Below are positions 52,149 to 64,000 of a DNA stretch of 64,000 bases, piece by piece. The DNA is from Ophiobolus disseminans (lineage: Eukaryota; Ascomycota; Dothideomycetes; Pleosporales; Phaeosphaeriaceae): assembly GCA_010093685.1 (NCBI GenBank), contig MU006217.1, positions 272,911 to 336,910 of the forward strand, given 5' to 3'. The translations under genes were made by a program, and so were the position numbers. The notes beneath the pieces are model-generated. The model saw only the letters and a list, made by a program, of their open reading frames with translations, was not told where the DNA came from and searched no databases. How positions within the stretch are numbered: the stretch's first letter is position 1; each line of letters begins with the position of its first letter.

Positions 52149-55100
52149 GGCCGTGGGTTCAACGAGCGGTCGCACAGAGGGCGAGATTAGGGAGCCGGCA
52201 GAACGTGCACGAGGCCACACGTGGGGTCCAAGGTATCCGTGGAGGACGGGAGCGGTGGAATGAAGGGCCGTTATTTCAGGAAGGATAACTCCATGGCATG
52301 GTGTAGAATGCAGGGCGAAAAGGGATGTCAAGAGGTCCTAGCCTGGACGCAATGACGAGTAATGCATCCTGTCGAACATCGCATGGCATCCCGCAAGCTC
52401 CAGAACCCTGCGTCTAGCGTTTTAGCTAAATACAGCGCACTGTCGCCCCTGTTGGCACTCAATCAAGACCCTTTACGCTCTGTACCTGCATCGCCGTCCT
52501 ATAACTCCAAGATCAAGACATCGAGATTCAACAGCATAAGCAATGATCGAGGCATATGCACCGCTGATGTGTCACTCGTGCATGCACGTATCCAGCCTCA
52601 CCCTCACCGCGGCCTAAGGCGTCCGTAGCAAACCAAACCAAAGTATGCCGTGAGACCAGACATTCCTTGCTTCTGCTGAGCTGATGGCAGCAATTCGGCT
52701 CATTCTCGAAATGTCGCAGTCTCAATCCAAAATCAATTGTAATGCTGGAGGATGTGTGGTCACGCAGGTGGCTTCAAGTGTCATAGAAAGCGACGCAAAA
52801 AGCCTAAATGTGCCAGTACGTTGTTCTAGAGCGCAAATATGACAACTACAATGTAGGTTCGGAGTGTAGCCGTTGATTAATCGCTCAGTTTGTATGATTG
52901 TGTGTAAGAAGCGAAAAGTCGGGGCGCCGCGGGAAAGATTTTGTCGTGGAGCTGCCAAGGCTGAGCTTGGGCCTGCCGGAGCTCGAACTTAGTCTGAGAT
53001 TTTCTTCCGCAACCTTTCTTCCTCATCGACAACTTTTTGTCGCAACCACGCGCGCAACCGCTCCATGATGCGGAACGATCTATGTCTTGTCGTTCTAGGA
53101 GCTGTTGGCGTCGCATGTATGCTGTACCCCACGTTTGCACGCTCCCCGATCAGCTCCCCATGGCCTCGGAGCAACACTACTTCAGTGGGAGATTAATTCA
53201 GGTTCTTAGCAGACACCTGTCTTCTCCACCCTACTCATTGCTTTTCTCTCAGATGAGCGGGACTAAAAAAAGACGAACATACCGTGATGAAGGTGACTGT
53301 TGCAAGTTTGAAGTGCGCATGTACCTCGACCTTTGTACCTAGTTCACCATGAGCAGGCTCCTTCAATCGTGCCCATTTGCCGAATGCACTCTCAGCCGCT
53401 GCCAGGCCTCCAACTTACGTGACCCGATTGTCGCTCAAACGACCGTGAACGGTTTTCAGCCTCAGTATCGCCCGACTCCAGCCACAGTTAGGCTATGCCG
53501 TTCGTATTAATAGCCGCTAGTTGTCTCAAGATCGAAGACATCGTGCGGGTATACAACCGTTGTTGCGGCTGAAGAGCCGATCTTCAAGGCCCTCCGCATC
53601 AACCAACATCACTAGCCACATGGTGCGACTGGAATTCCCCTCCCACGAGAGGGCATGTTCTCCATCTGTTCTGCATCTCGTTTATGGTGTCTCACAACCA
53701 CCACGATCCTCGGCCGCTTGGGGCTATCCATTGTATCTTCCTAGCGTAGAGCATAGCTTGTAATGGGGTGTTTCGCCGGATATAGCAGCCCCATCTCCAC
53801 ATTCACCAGCCGCGAAACGCGGAGTAGCTGAACCAAAGACGTGCCAACAACACCATCCTTCAGCATCGGGGTTATGGGGCCGCAGGTCTGTTGAAGGAAG
53901 CCCCACATAGCTATGCGATCACGGAGAGTTGACGATGGGCCAAGGTATGATGAGCTCAAAGGCGTCGAAGGCGTTTCCAACAGGTCAGATATGTTGTTTC
54001 AATCAGCTGCTCGCCTAGTTGCATAGAGCATGTGAAATTGGACAGTTGGCGTTGAGCATAGACGCAAAAAAAGAAATCAAACACAGCAGTCTTGCTCATA
54101 CTCGTAGCCACAAAGCCTTAGAGCAAGGAAAGTACGAATATGTAAAGTCAACCTCGGGAACCAGAAATGCAGCTTCTCTTCACCGGTCGTGGATTGAATG
54201 AACAGACGGTCTAGTTGTTCGCGTTGCTTCAATTCGACTGTGGTGAATTGCATTTCGCTTCATCGAGGCGCCATCGCACTACCGCAACAATGATGTCAAG
54301 CATCGTGAGTCGCAGATTGGCAGTCGGTCTGCGACGCTGTGGTAGTTTGTCGTGATTGGTCAAAAGTGTGGCTGGTGGAGGCGCAGTGCAGTTCTGACCA
54401 ACCCCAGCTGCAGTGAGATTGTCAGACACCGCTCCACTTCACCCATTCTCCCGCCCGCCATCCCAACGCCAACCCATGCGTTTGGGTGAGCTCACCGACG
54501 GTAGTCCTCCGCTTCATCTTTGTTGCAATCGCGCATAGCGCTCAATGATCCACAAGTGCACTAGCCTCCGTTGACAACAGCATGCTGCCATCGCCATGCA
54601 CACACCTCATCCTTGGAACGGACCCAATTCAGCCTCCTTCGCATGGTCGCCTGTCTTTTAGCTGAGAAACTCCTCACAGAGCATACTCCGCCCTAGCGCT
54701 GTATTAGCAAGGTCTGGACAGCCTTAAAGCTTGTTCGGCTGCAGTTCGCTGAAAACAGAGAGAGACTCACTCGACACTAGCATTCGAGGCATGAGTAACC
54801 GGAGGCTGATGCACTGCCACGCTTTGATCAGGCTAAGAGAAGATGTTGCCAAGCGAGTCACCTACATCTCGGTCGGCTCATGCTGGTATATGTTGCTGCC
54901 TTAGCCCAATAATAGCGTCATGAGCACACGGCCCTGCCGACTCATGCTGCCAGCGCAGTGGTAGCGACGGAGAGTACCTGCATGCAAGAACTGTCAAGTG
55001 GACCCGAATCTCTGACCGGGAAATACACGGCATCAACCTAGGAGATGGTCACCAATCAGCCCACCCCTACGGCTGGACCTTTGGACGCCTTCGGGCTGCC

Positions 55101-55889
55101 CTACAAGCTATCGCAATTTGGTCTCCACTCCAAAACCCTGGCCGGTCAGTCGCAGACAATCAAAGGACGTCATAGGACAGATGGCCTCTCGAGGCTACGG
55201 GAGGACCGAACGGCCAACTGTTGATCCGAGTTCCTGGACTGTAGCCCTATCCCCTTGGTCGTATCATAGTACAGTATTCGTGACTCGCTTCTCACGAGCA
55301 TACATTGATCTTTCCTGTTTTAGTCCTTGCCTTTGTAATTTGCGTCCCTGCTAATGGTCAGCCTTCCTCTACGGAACCCTATACATCAGTATCTGAATCA
55401 AGGGTGTTGGCCCCTTCTATCGTCTATGACCGATGCGAAGTTGTGCTTCATTCTTCCTTACGGCTGATCACTCGAGGCTGGGCCTAGCACATGAGAGTAT
55501 GTATACCCCAACTTGCAGCCTACTTGAAGCAACATTCACCCCGCTTGGAAGCAACACTCACTCCTATTAACAGGCAGAACACAGTGCCGCTCACTTCTCA
55601 CAACTCAACGCCCTATCCGAACCAAGGAGACCAAGCACTAGTCCTCCAAAGCTCAGTGTGACTGCCTCTGATCACGTTTCGTCCCTCTGGATTGGTCAGG
55701 CTCCAGCGTGGTAAACGAAATATGACACATGCCCTTGTGGGAACTTTCTGAGTCAAAGCCACCTCGTTGGAAGAACTGGTCTGGGACCGAAACATCCTTC
55801 ATCCTCGCCCCTATCGTTTTACTCCCAGCTCTTTCTAGCACATCGAGACTTCTCACAGCTGCTTAGAGGTCCTTTGGGGCCGAGGAGAG
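52149..55889. other. Gene-poor region
   Basis: The 5' flank of the Arf-GAP, then about 3.5 kb without a convincing gene. A 43-residue plus-strand frame at 53065-53196 begins MMRNDLCLVVLGAVGVACML and could be a tiny membrane protein, but support is weak. Other frames here look random. No mobile-element proteins were recognised. Confidence 0.45.
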
Positions 55890-56357
55890 ATGTCACAAGG
55901 TGGACAGTCAAGTTCGCCGCAGTCAACATCGCCTGGGGCCGAGTCTTCCACCACGGGTCGAGATTCGAGGACAAAGTCGGACGAATGGTCCGAAGTGAAG
56001 GACCCGAATGAGAGAAGAAAGATACAGAATAAGCTGGCACAACGGAGGTTCCGTGAGTGAGAGTCCAAGACCATAGGCCGAGTAACGAGCTAACCTATTT
56101 TAGGAGATAAGGTGAAGGAACAAAAGGAAGAGACAGACCGGGAGGTGGAAAATCAACGTCGTGCCGGCAGTGCTTATGCATCCCCAGAACCCGATGAGAT
56201 TGATACCGGTCAGAACCTTTCGGGTCTGCCCTGGGGAGGTATCTCTATGAAACATGTCGTTGCAACAGGCAAAACCAAGGAACAGAGCTCGCAACAGAGC
56301 TCACGCGAGAACTCGGTCTATGGCAGTGCATCACGGGGAGGAGGAAGCAGTAGGTAA
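55890..56357 (+). CDS. bZIP transcription factor (AP-1-like, fungal)
   Basis: Two exons, 55890-56052 and 56104-56357, join inside the basic region and give 138 residues. The basic region reads PNERRKIQNKLAQRRFRDK: N-x7-R is kept (Asn of QNKLAQRRF and its downstream Arg). The leucine-zipper part after it is short. A conserved fungal block SGLPWGGISMKHVV follows, which is typical of a group of small dothideomycete and sordariomycete bZIP proteins. A donor (GTAAGA) lies exactly at the end of the frame, so more exons may follow toward 56579, though the best downstream frame is off by one base from that join. Targets are unknown. It sits alone in a gene-poor stretch. Confidence 0.82.
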
Positions 56358-58045
56358 GAGCTGTGAGTGCATCGACCGCCTTTACTCACGTTGGCTGACT
56401 TTCAAGACTCGGACTCCGCCTTACCGATTGTTTTGCGAGAGGATATCCAGCATGGACTTACCTCCGATACCTTCCTTACCAACGTCCAACACGATGACTC
56501 CACTCTACCGATGGTAGTCCACTTGAGGCGCAGGCAACATATTCTCTACACTATTCGACCGTGCCGTGTGTCACCGTGACGCATAAGGGAGCCACGCCGC
56601 AGGCGGCCACAGTTTAGGTCTATTTTCAAGGCTACCACCGATTGATCGGTCATAGTATCACTTTCTTGGGGCGATATGCCTTATCACTATTTTCTTTGTT
56701 GATTCACGGCGGTTCCACAGATCCTGTGAATGGCTCGGTCCAATCTACACCTGATCTCTGCCGATGAGTCTGCCCTAGCCTACCACCATTTGCTTAGCCC
56801 GACATCATGTGTTTAGCTTTTGTCATCACAATGTCATTTCAACGTTCAACAGATCTCGCGCGATCTCGTTTGCTCTTGGTATATTTACCAGATGTTTAGT
56901 CCTACCTCTCCAACTCCCTTCATATCCATGTGCAACACCAAATGAGTTAGCTTTTCCATGAAGCAAGCTGTCCTCAAGTACTTGGAAGACCCACCGATGG
57001 AGCTGACTGTCTCAGGAAGTTCCACTTGAAGGCGGAGGCGCAGCATCCCTTGGGGCTATTTGAGGTCAAGAATGCGGCTACTATGCAAAAGATGCCACGC
57101 ATGATGGCCGTTGATGCAGTCAGAAGCTTCGCCAGAAGTCTAATACTCCTCCTACCAGTCAGCCTTGCGTGTTTGTTACTGACTGGTGTGTGCAGGGTTG
57201 ATGAACTCGGAGCCAACGCCGCAGGGCTGAGCCAGTAACGCACTCCTCACGATGACCGACGATCTCCCGAACGCAGAATTCGCTGATAGCTACCTTCATA
57301 ATTACCGGCTTTAGGAACGTTGGCCAAGTTAGTTGAGGCCATTTGGCTGCTGATGCATTAACACAAGACTGAAGTCTTAACATTGCTGCACCAGCGATCA
57401 CGAGCCTCGCCGCGGATGCGGTGACGTGAAATCTCGCATTGCAGAATCACAGCCCGGCTCAGCCATTAGCGGCCTTCACTGCTCATGCCCGGCGGCAATG
57501 CAGCAAAAAGCCCTGGATAAGGAAAACGCCGCCTTGTGCACGGTCCCTAATTTAACCGCGTCGGGTTAAATCAATTTCGCTTCCACTTCGTCAAATCCGC
57601 GCTCTCAATCGCTACCATTGGTGCGCAACTCGGAATTTCTTCGAACAACCTCATCATGAACACGAATGTACCGGATGCCTCGTGCTTACTGATAACAAAA
57701 GTATGCGCATGGTGCTACAGTCCAAGACAGATCTGGGGCCGTTCGGTCATTGGCCTCTTTTCCATGGCCTAAATGCTGCCTCCGGTTTAGCTAGGCAGAA
57801 CTGCGGCGTCGAGGGATAACTCATAATCCTTCGGTTACTCTCCGGGCAGCCACAGCCGTTTCACGCCCCAACGTTCACACGGCACGGAAGGCCTACTACC
57901 TAAGCGCCCTGTCAAAATGGCGGACCGGCATCGACTACTCGAGGCATCAGCTAAGATCGTAGCGTGCAACTGGCGAACCTGGGCTGATATATAGTTACAT
58001 GTCCAACGATCACCATCTTAATTTACACCAGCCTCAACGTTCTTC
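56358..58045. other. Intergenic, possible 3' exon of the bZIP gene
   Basis: A frame around 56410-56579 (DSDSALPIVLREDIQHG) looks protein-like and may be a terminal bZIP exon. The rest, to 58045, is 5' flank of the SWIM gene with no recognised feature. Confidence 0.4.
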
Positions 58046-59493
58046 ATGTCAGCGGAGCAGTTTTCGAAGCTCTCTCTTGGAGAGGAAATGGTGACGACTC
58101 GAGCTGGAGCCGTAAAGGCAGCGAGGACAGGATCCGGATCTTCATCTCACGCAAGTCAAGATAGACCTTTGCCATCTATCGAGTTGCCGTCATCCCCCTC
58201 GCCTACGCCTTCACTCGTCATATCAACCAACAACCTACAGTACAATGTTTCAACGTTCGACAAGGACCTACGACGGCGTGTTAGGAAGGGTTTGGCGGAC
58301 AACGAGATTAAAATGAAGTACTGCTCTCTCTCTACCGACCAGGATACCAATGAAACCAAGCACTTTTACATCGACGATGATATCACCATAGCAATCGGTG
58401 GGAAGCTCAGCAAACCCAAGTGCTCCTGTGGAGCCAACGAGAAGGGTTTGGCTTGCAAGGTACGGCTGCACCCTTACGTTTATGTTGCCACACACTGACT
58501 ATTGCAAAGCATATATATTGGCTGGCTGATCAGATTCTTTCAACCGCCCCTGAGCACCACGACGAGCAGCCCGTTCAATTTTCACCTGATGGCTCAACCA
58601 TTCAGAACACAACGCCTGTGGAGATCCTCGACAGTAAAGGACTCGAGAGTGTAGCTGATGACCTGAAATGGGTAATCAAGAAGGAGGACATCCCTCAAGA
58701 CAAAGATGATATAAAGGACGAGCTTACGAATATGCTCTCCGTATTCGAGCCTCAAGATGCCTTGCCTGGGGAGTTCAAATGCCCGGAATCACCAACGTCA
58801 TCCGAGCGATCCAAGAAGTATCAAGAGTTCGCCAAGCTATTCTCCGACTACGCCATCAGGGATCCTGGCCTCTTTCTGCAGTTGCGCGATCTGATCGATG
58901 CAAACTTCCAGCGACGCGTGTTCTTCGAGAAGATTGACAGCCGCATAGCGCGAACCTTCCATGCCCTGGACGAATACATTACTCATGGCCCGATGCATGC
59001 GTCCCCCGACGCACTGAGATTTGACGTGCCAAACTGTGCGAAGCAGCTCAAGGTCATAGTCAATGCCATTGATGAGTTCTGCCGAGAGCAAGATGAGAAT
59101 GATCCTGATACCAGAGATATTGTCGTCAGAGCAGCTGCAGCCTTGATCACGATCTTAGATCGTGTGGTAGACCGCAACGTCAATGCATATGCCGATATCG
59201 CCTGGGGCTTGGAGGCTCCCTCGGACCCCGCTGAGAACAACCTCTTCATCGCCCTCATTGGGTCGCATACTGCGGACAAGCCCCCATTTGTGCTCCACAC
59301 GCTACGGTCGCTACCTCAGGAGGATGTCCTTCGAAACCACTGGGAAACACTACAAGCGATCGAGCAGAAGCTGGCCGTCGACAACACACCAGAAGCCTAC
59401 GCCAACGCTTTTCGTCAAGTCGTTCACGAGAGCCGCAAGAGGGCAGCTTCCGAGGTTTGTGAGGGAGAACCAAAACGAACGATGCAAGCTTGA
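58046..59493 (+). CDS. SWIM-type zinc-finger protein
   Basis: Two exons, 58046-58459 and 58510-59493, give 465 residues. The SWIM motif CxCx(n)CxH is split by the intron: CSCGANEKGLACK ends exon 1 and HIYWLADQI begins exon 2 (Cys about 126, 128, 137 and His 139). Upstream is a Ser/Pro-rich N-terminus. Downstream, the helical region contains FAKLFSDYAIRDPGLFLQL. The C-terminus has a basic stretch (SRKRAASE, EPKRTMQA) that could be a nuclear localisation signal. SWIM fingers bind DNA or proteins. Proteins of this type are numerous and uncharacterised in Dothideomycetes. The finger is intact. Confidence 0.85.
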
Positions 59494-61676
59494 TTTAGTG
59501 TGAAGTATGGCTGCTATGCTGGGTGAGCACATTGCACCAAAGCTTCAGGTCGCGTTCCCTTGTCTCTCAGTTTTCTGGCGTGGGTGGTCTTTTGTATCTG
59601 TTCCATTCCTTCCGATAATCATCTCATTCCCTGTGTCATTCCTTATACCATCTCTTGTCTCATTGTTGGAACGACACTTCACTGTCGATCTCTCCTTCGC
59701 CTGTTCTTTCCGTTATTGTGCTGTCAATGTTCGAAGGATCTCCTTGTCCAGCATAACTTCTACTTCTTGTCTGCCTATTCCGGTGTCCTACTCTAGCGTT
59801 TGACCTGGTTAGACGGCCGACAGTTACCTTTATCTTCCCTTCATTGGTTCTATATCTTACAGTCCTTCACCAGGCTTAAGGGTCTCCTTGCCATCATAAT
59901 AGATTAAACCATGAGCAATCACATAATGATGCTACGTGACAATCGATGTGACCGGTCGACGAGTTTGTACATTATTGGTCCGCTGACTTGCGTTTCTAAA
60001 GCAAGTACTCAGTGAACTTGGGCGTAAGATCTACCTAGGCAATGCCCATGCGTTGAAGTCATCCCATAGCTGCCCGCCGAGCTCCGTGTTCGAAGACCCG
60101 GGGGAGTGGAATGGCGCCGACAACACTCCGAGAGAGGCAAGCATGGCTAGCTGATATCGGAGCTGAATAATTAGTTATCGATGAGCAATGTACGTGAAGA
60201 TATGTCGAATTAATTGATCAAAACATCACCCTATAATGGAGTTGTGTAGTTTCATACGATGGCTTTCGGGGCAAATATCGGGGCTCTGTAGCATCTTGGC
60301 CCAACACATCGGAGATCCATGGAGCCAATCATGCAATCGTTGACCGCACGTCGTACAACGACTCGGCGGTATTAATCGTATTGCATAAAACGGCCATACC
60401 TTGAAAGCCTTCTTGTCCAAAAAAAGCCCTGGAACAACTTCAGGAGTTCCCAGAACTATCACCCGAGCCCCCTGATGCAGGATCTGCACTGCCGTTGCTG
60501 TCAACGACTTCTTCGACCCCAGCGCTGTTGCACAGCCAGCAGAGCAAACCAAGCCAAGCATTTTGGATGATTAACCACCAGTCCAAGAGGACGAAGAAGA
60601 CGACAGACCCCTCAATTTCTAGGCCTTCTGTTGCCAAGAGCAAGTATCGTCCTGCCTATTAATATCTGAAACGCGCATTCGACCCCGTTGGAAGCCTAAG
60701 CAAGAACATCAACTGTAGAGGCTTAGACATTTGATTCAAGCTCTGTCTAGACGGCCCCGCTCCTTCGCACGGTAAGCGATATCTCACCGATCGTTTTTGT
60801 AGCATGCCCCCGCGGCTTCCGAACGTAATGGACCGTACATGGGCTTTTGTCATGCTGCTGGCTTCCAAGATAGTGGCTGCATGCAGCATGCACATTGTTT
60901 GCTAATCCCGGCTGAAGGTGTAACACGAAAGCCAACCTCTAGATAGGGGTTGCACAACAAGTAAACACCATGACTAAACATGCAAACTGGTGTTACAACG
61001 GGGGGATGTTAGTGGCGGGCACATGCTCAAGATGCTCCGCTCAGTTTGTCTACACTAGGACAGGCACGATGATGATCGTTGTGGTTGCAAGTTGGCAGGA
61101 GGGTGGGTCGATGCTGAGGCGATTGCGGGGGGAAGTAGTTAGTGTCGAGGTGTTTACGTTCTGGTTGGCCACGCGATGGTAGGCCACGTCCGTTATCCGC
61201 TTTGTTCCTTTTGGGTGCATTGCGGGGAAAGCGCGCCTATCCTAATGCGTCACTAGCGCCCAAACAAAAGGTGATCCATGCCTCTGGGGACATGGCCGAG
61301 CTTTCCATTTGATTCACCACAGCGCTTTCTATATTGCAGCCCTGCCCATCGTTCCTCTGTTCTCGTCTCAACGTGCCTGTACAATCTACTCTGTTTGCAT
61401 CATTCCACTCTCTCGCGTTCGCAGTTGTGCTGTGGAACAAGACCCTTATCACGCCATTGACGGACGACGACCCCGCTGACGTACAAGACGGCATCGCGCT
61501 TGGGAACGAGGGTCCCTGTCCGTGCGTTCAGCTACATATCAACGCCCACCGCCCCCTTGCTTTCATTCCGACACACCCACACCACACACCATTCCACTAC
61601 GTGCATCCGCCCTACTCTGACCTTTGTAAACCTTCCTCTCACCTTATCGCACCTGAGCAAATCTCCATCCATCGTC
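59494..61676. other. Gene-poor region
   Basis: Downstream of the SWIM gene. A minus-strand frame at 60561-60226 has some protein-like content (LIPPSRCTTCGQRLHDW) but no clear start, splice path or family. The last 200 nt, rich in CA and CT, look like the 5' leader of the next gene. Confidence 0.4.
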
Positions 61677-62549
61677 ATGTCGAACGGCCGCAATTCACCA
61701 CCCCTTCATTCACCGGGTGCTACGGACCGGCGCCGGGCCTCCATCACAGCCCAGACTTTCCAGGACCTCTTCGGGCGATCCAACAGCTACGTTGGCCAGC
61801 AAGGGGCTTCGGGCCCCATCACCACAGCGGCTGCCAATGCGCAACGGCGGCGGCTGTCGCTGACCACCATCGGCCTCGGGGCATCGCCTGGCCAGACATC
61901 TCCGTTCCAGAACCCCCGAGCCCGGGCGGAGAGCATCTCGAGTGCTAACTCCGGTTCCGTCGACGAGAGTCCTTTTGAGGACGACTATGCACCGTCCACA
62001 TCTGCCACGAGCAGCAACCCAGCGACCCCCTTTGCTCGACGGTTAAGCTTCGGTGCACGCGCCCTGCGGGACGTTAGGCAGAGCAATGGGAGCGTTGGGA
62101 ACCAAAATGGTAGACCCTCCGTCCATAAAGCTTCCTCTCCCCCGACTGGTCGAGGTCGAGGTCTGTCTTCATTGTCGCGTTCCCTGCCCTCCCCGCAGTT
62201 ATATTATGTCGGCCCTCTGTCTCCCGGGTCTTTCAGATCCAATTCCATTTCTCACATTCGTCCGCCACCCATAGCAGAGCATGTCACCGAGCATTCTGAG
62301 AGTGCTCTTGAAAACTGCTTGCTGACATCACCACTCACAGGCGAAGGCTACAACTTCGCGGAGAACCTCCGTTCCCGAGCCGAGCGAGGCTCCATTTCCG
62401 GCCCGCCTCCCATGCTCGGCGCCCATGGTCATCAGCGAGCCAAGAGCGTCGCCATCATGGAGCCGCCTGCCCGCGAGATGCCGAAGCAGCCCAAGGTCCC
62501 CGATGCTATGCAAGAGCGGATCCTGAAGGGTGACTTCTACATGGACTAG
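61677..62549 (+). CDS. Conserved fungal low-complexity protein ending in LKGDFYMD
   Basis: The start at 61677 (MSNGRNSPPLHSPGATDRRR) matches the usual beginning of this ascomycete-wide family. Upstream frame to 61500 is leader-like. The product has 290 residues if unspliced. Conserved points are RRRASITAQTFQDLFGR, ANAQRRRLSLTTIGLG, TPFARRLSFGARALRDV, ENLRSRAERG and the C-terminus QERILKGDFYMD. It is serine-rich with many RRxS motifs, so it is a likely target of basophilic kinases. Relative to the family as I remember it, the stretch 62161-62340 looks like an intron of 180 nt (GTCTGT...CTCACAG), which would leave 230 residues. Its length is a multiple of three, so the frame stays open either way. 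Function unknown. Confidence 0.8.
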   Translation: MSNGRNSPPLHSPGATDRRRASITAQTFQDLFGRSNSYVGQQGASGPITTAAANAQRRRLSLTTIGLGASPGQTSPFQNPRARAESISSANSGSVDESPFEDDYAPSTSATSSNPATPFARRLSFGARALRDVRQSNGSVGNQNGRPSVHKASSPPTGRGRGLSSLSRSLPSPQLYYVGPLSPGSFRSNSISHIRPPPIAEHVTEHSESALENCLLTSPLTGEGYNFAENLRSRAERGSISGPPPMLGAHGHQRAKSVAIMEPPAREMPKQPKVPDAMQERILKGDFYMD

Positions 62550-64000
62550 TAAGGTGAACATGTATGCTTTGATGACGATCTCAGGTATGCGTCTCTGCAT
62601 CGTTTCGTAGGCATGCATTGGCTAACCATCCGGTACCAACAGCACAATCTACTGGATGGATGTGTCACCAGATCCCTTCACACCAATGTATGACTAGCGT
62701 TGCGTAAGCATTCTCGTTGACCTCAATACCACACGGCATATCTTCGCTGGGAGCGTACGCGTTTCGGATATTACCAACATATCCAACCATCGCGAGCAGC
62801 ACTCGTCGTGTCTCAGCGCCTCCTCACATTATGTTCTACTGGCTTGACTTTTCGGCACCGGCCTTGGAGAAGGCAAGGTGCCCGTCGACTTTCTAATTCA
62901 CTTGGGTCACACCGCCTTATGACGCTCGTTCGCCACACTTGTTCCGCGACCAGCGCGACGCCGTTGTTCACCCTTACTTTCACCTCTTGACATTATCCTA
63001 CATCCTACATTGCAGCCTATTGTTTGGACATGTACAGCGCCCTGAATTCGAGCAGCGACGACCAAATGGACTTTCTTCACGGCGCTTGGGGACGAATTTG
63101 ACGATTGCTACCAAGACTGTTACACACGCTGATGAGGCTTCATTCGTGTATTGGGCAGTTCGTACCTGGAGTTATGGGCCGGGGACAATGGGCGGTTGGA
63201 CACAAATTGCAGCTTGTATCTCTCTGTATGATTGATTGTAGCAGGCGGATCCACGGGGAGGATATTTCAATACACTATGGTTATATCTTAGGACATTTAT
63301 CATATGAAACAATATTAGCAGCCTTAAGCATACACGCAAGCACATATTGATCGGCGAATTTCAGCACTTTTTGAGTCGTGATCTGCGCGCCGTTCTGCTC
63401 CATGTTTGTGAAGCTTTACGCGTCATTTGGTGCCACGTCGCGTTTCAAATCTGTTGATCAGCACTATGTTTGGGCGTGAAGCAGATCTTCTCTCGAAGCT
63501 TGGGGTGGAAAATACAAAGTTCAGGAGCGATATCACATCGAAGAAGCAATAATCCCACCGCGAAAGATTTTATTGATGCTCACAACAGAAGCGCTGCCAA
63601 TGCACTATGCCCTATGCCCAAATCCCCCAATTGCCCAGAAAATCCAAAGCTTTGTGCTCAATGCCATGGTATAGTGCCTAAAGAGAAGTCAAGGGACGCC
63701 AGAAAATGCTGAAGAGCCACCCAAAAAGCCCATTTTGATGCCGCTAAAAGACAGTAATTGAGAACATGCTCGCTCGGCCAAAAGTTCAAACGCCAAAAAG
63801 GGGGAAACTGGCTCATGTACTAACAACGTACAAGAACAAATGAAAAATAGAGGTACGACGACACCTAAGTGGACCTTGCGCGGTGTTGCTCGCGAGAAGA
63901 TGGTCTAGCAGGCCGATGACATGGTTCCTAGATAAGCGGGCCTGCGGTCATTGGACTCATCCCCCTTGTATTGATGTTCAAGGGAGACTCGTACGCGTTA
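62550..64000. other. Intergenic to window end
   Basis: 3' flank of the preceding gene and about 1.4 kb without a recognised gene. Plus-strand frames at 62939-63235 and 63470-63712 lack recognisable content. Confidence 0.5.

Noticed and set aside
1..64000. CRISPR arrays, prokaryotic operons, Shine-Dalgarno sites
   Set aside because: The window is eukaryotic: spliced genes, nuclear tRNA introns, Pol III terminators. No spaced direct repeats were seen.

Overview
This window looks like nuclear DNA of a filamentous ascomycete, most likely a dothideomycete (Pleosporales-like). The coding genes carry short GT-AG introns of about 45-110 nt with CTAAC/CTGAC/CTAAT-type branch sites. The gene set is fungal (Cym1, taxilin, Erj5, Gap1-type permease, FKBP, Arf-GAP, a Pezizomycotina-type kinase), and gene-dense stretches alternate with gene-poor, lineage-specific ones. 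The genus cannot be fixed from sequence reading alone.

Layout. 1-2.3 kb: a tRNA-Glu(CTC) gene and little else. 2.3-4.3 kb: a divergent arginyl-tRNA-synthetase-like gene. 5.0-21.3 kb: an accessory, gene-poor region. It holds two large paralogous multi-exon genes for an uncharacterised membrane/coiled-coil family (5027-7270 and 12832-15261) and two short zinc-ribbon-like coding segments related to each other (8991-9128 and 19473-19954). 21.4-33.6 kb: housekeeping-type genes: secreted M20 peptidase, CYM1, taxilin, nitronate monooxygenase and a Ser/Thr kinase. 33.6-37.0 kb: a long gap with unresolved coding-like pieces. 37.1-52.1 kb: the densest part: amino-acid permease, tRNA-Gln(CTG), aldo-keto reductase, FKBP, Erj5, PRA1, a low-complexity protein, a J-domain protein, a small membrane protein and an Arf-GAP. 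52.1-64 kb: sparse again, with a bZIP factor, a SWIM zinc-finger protein and a conserved low-complexity protein.

The most striking observation concerns the two tRNA genes. Both carry the usual short intron after position 37. Both also carry a second insertion of 50-51 nt in the D arm that looks like a spliceosomal intron. Each starts GTAAGC, has a CTAAC/CTAAT-like branch motif with its adenosine 10-11 nt before the end, and ends in AG. Removing both introns gives a complete 72-nt cloverleaf with a fully paired acceptor stem in each case. Without removing the D-arm piece, the 5' acceptor strand is missing. Each gene is followed by a T5 or T7 run that can act as a Pol III terminator.

The protein genes do not form one pathway. 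Secretory and ER functions are common (Erj5, PRA1, Arf-GAP, taxilin, secreted peptidase), but they read as ordinary chromosomal neighbours, not a cluster. Intron joins were worked out by hand from splice motifs, reading phase and family similarity. No database search was possible.
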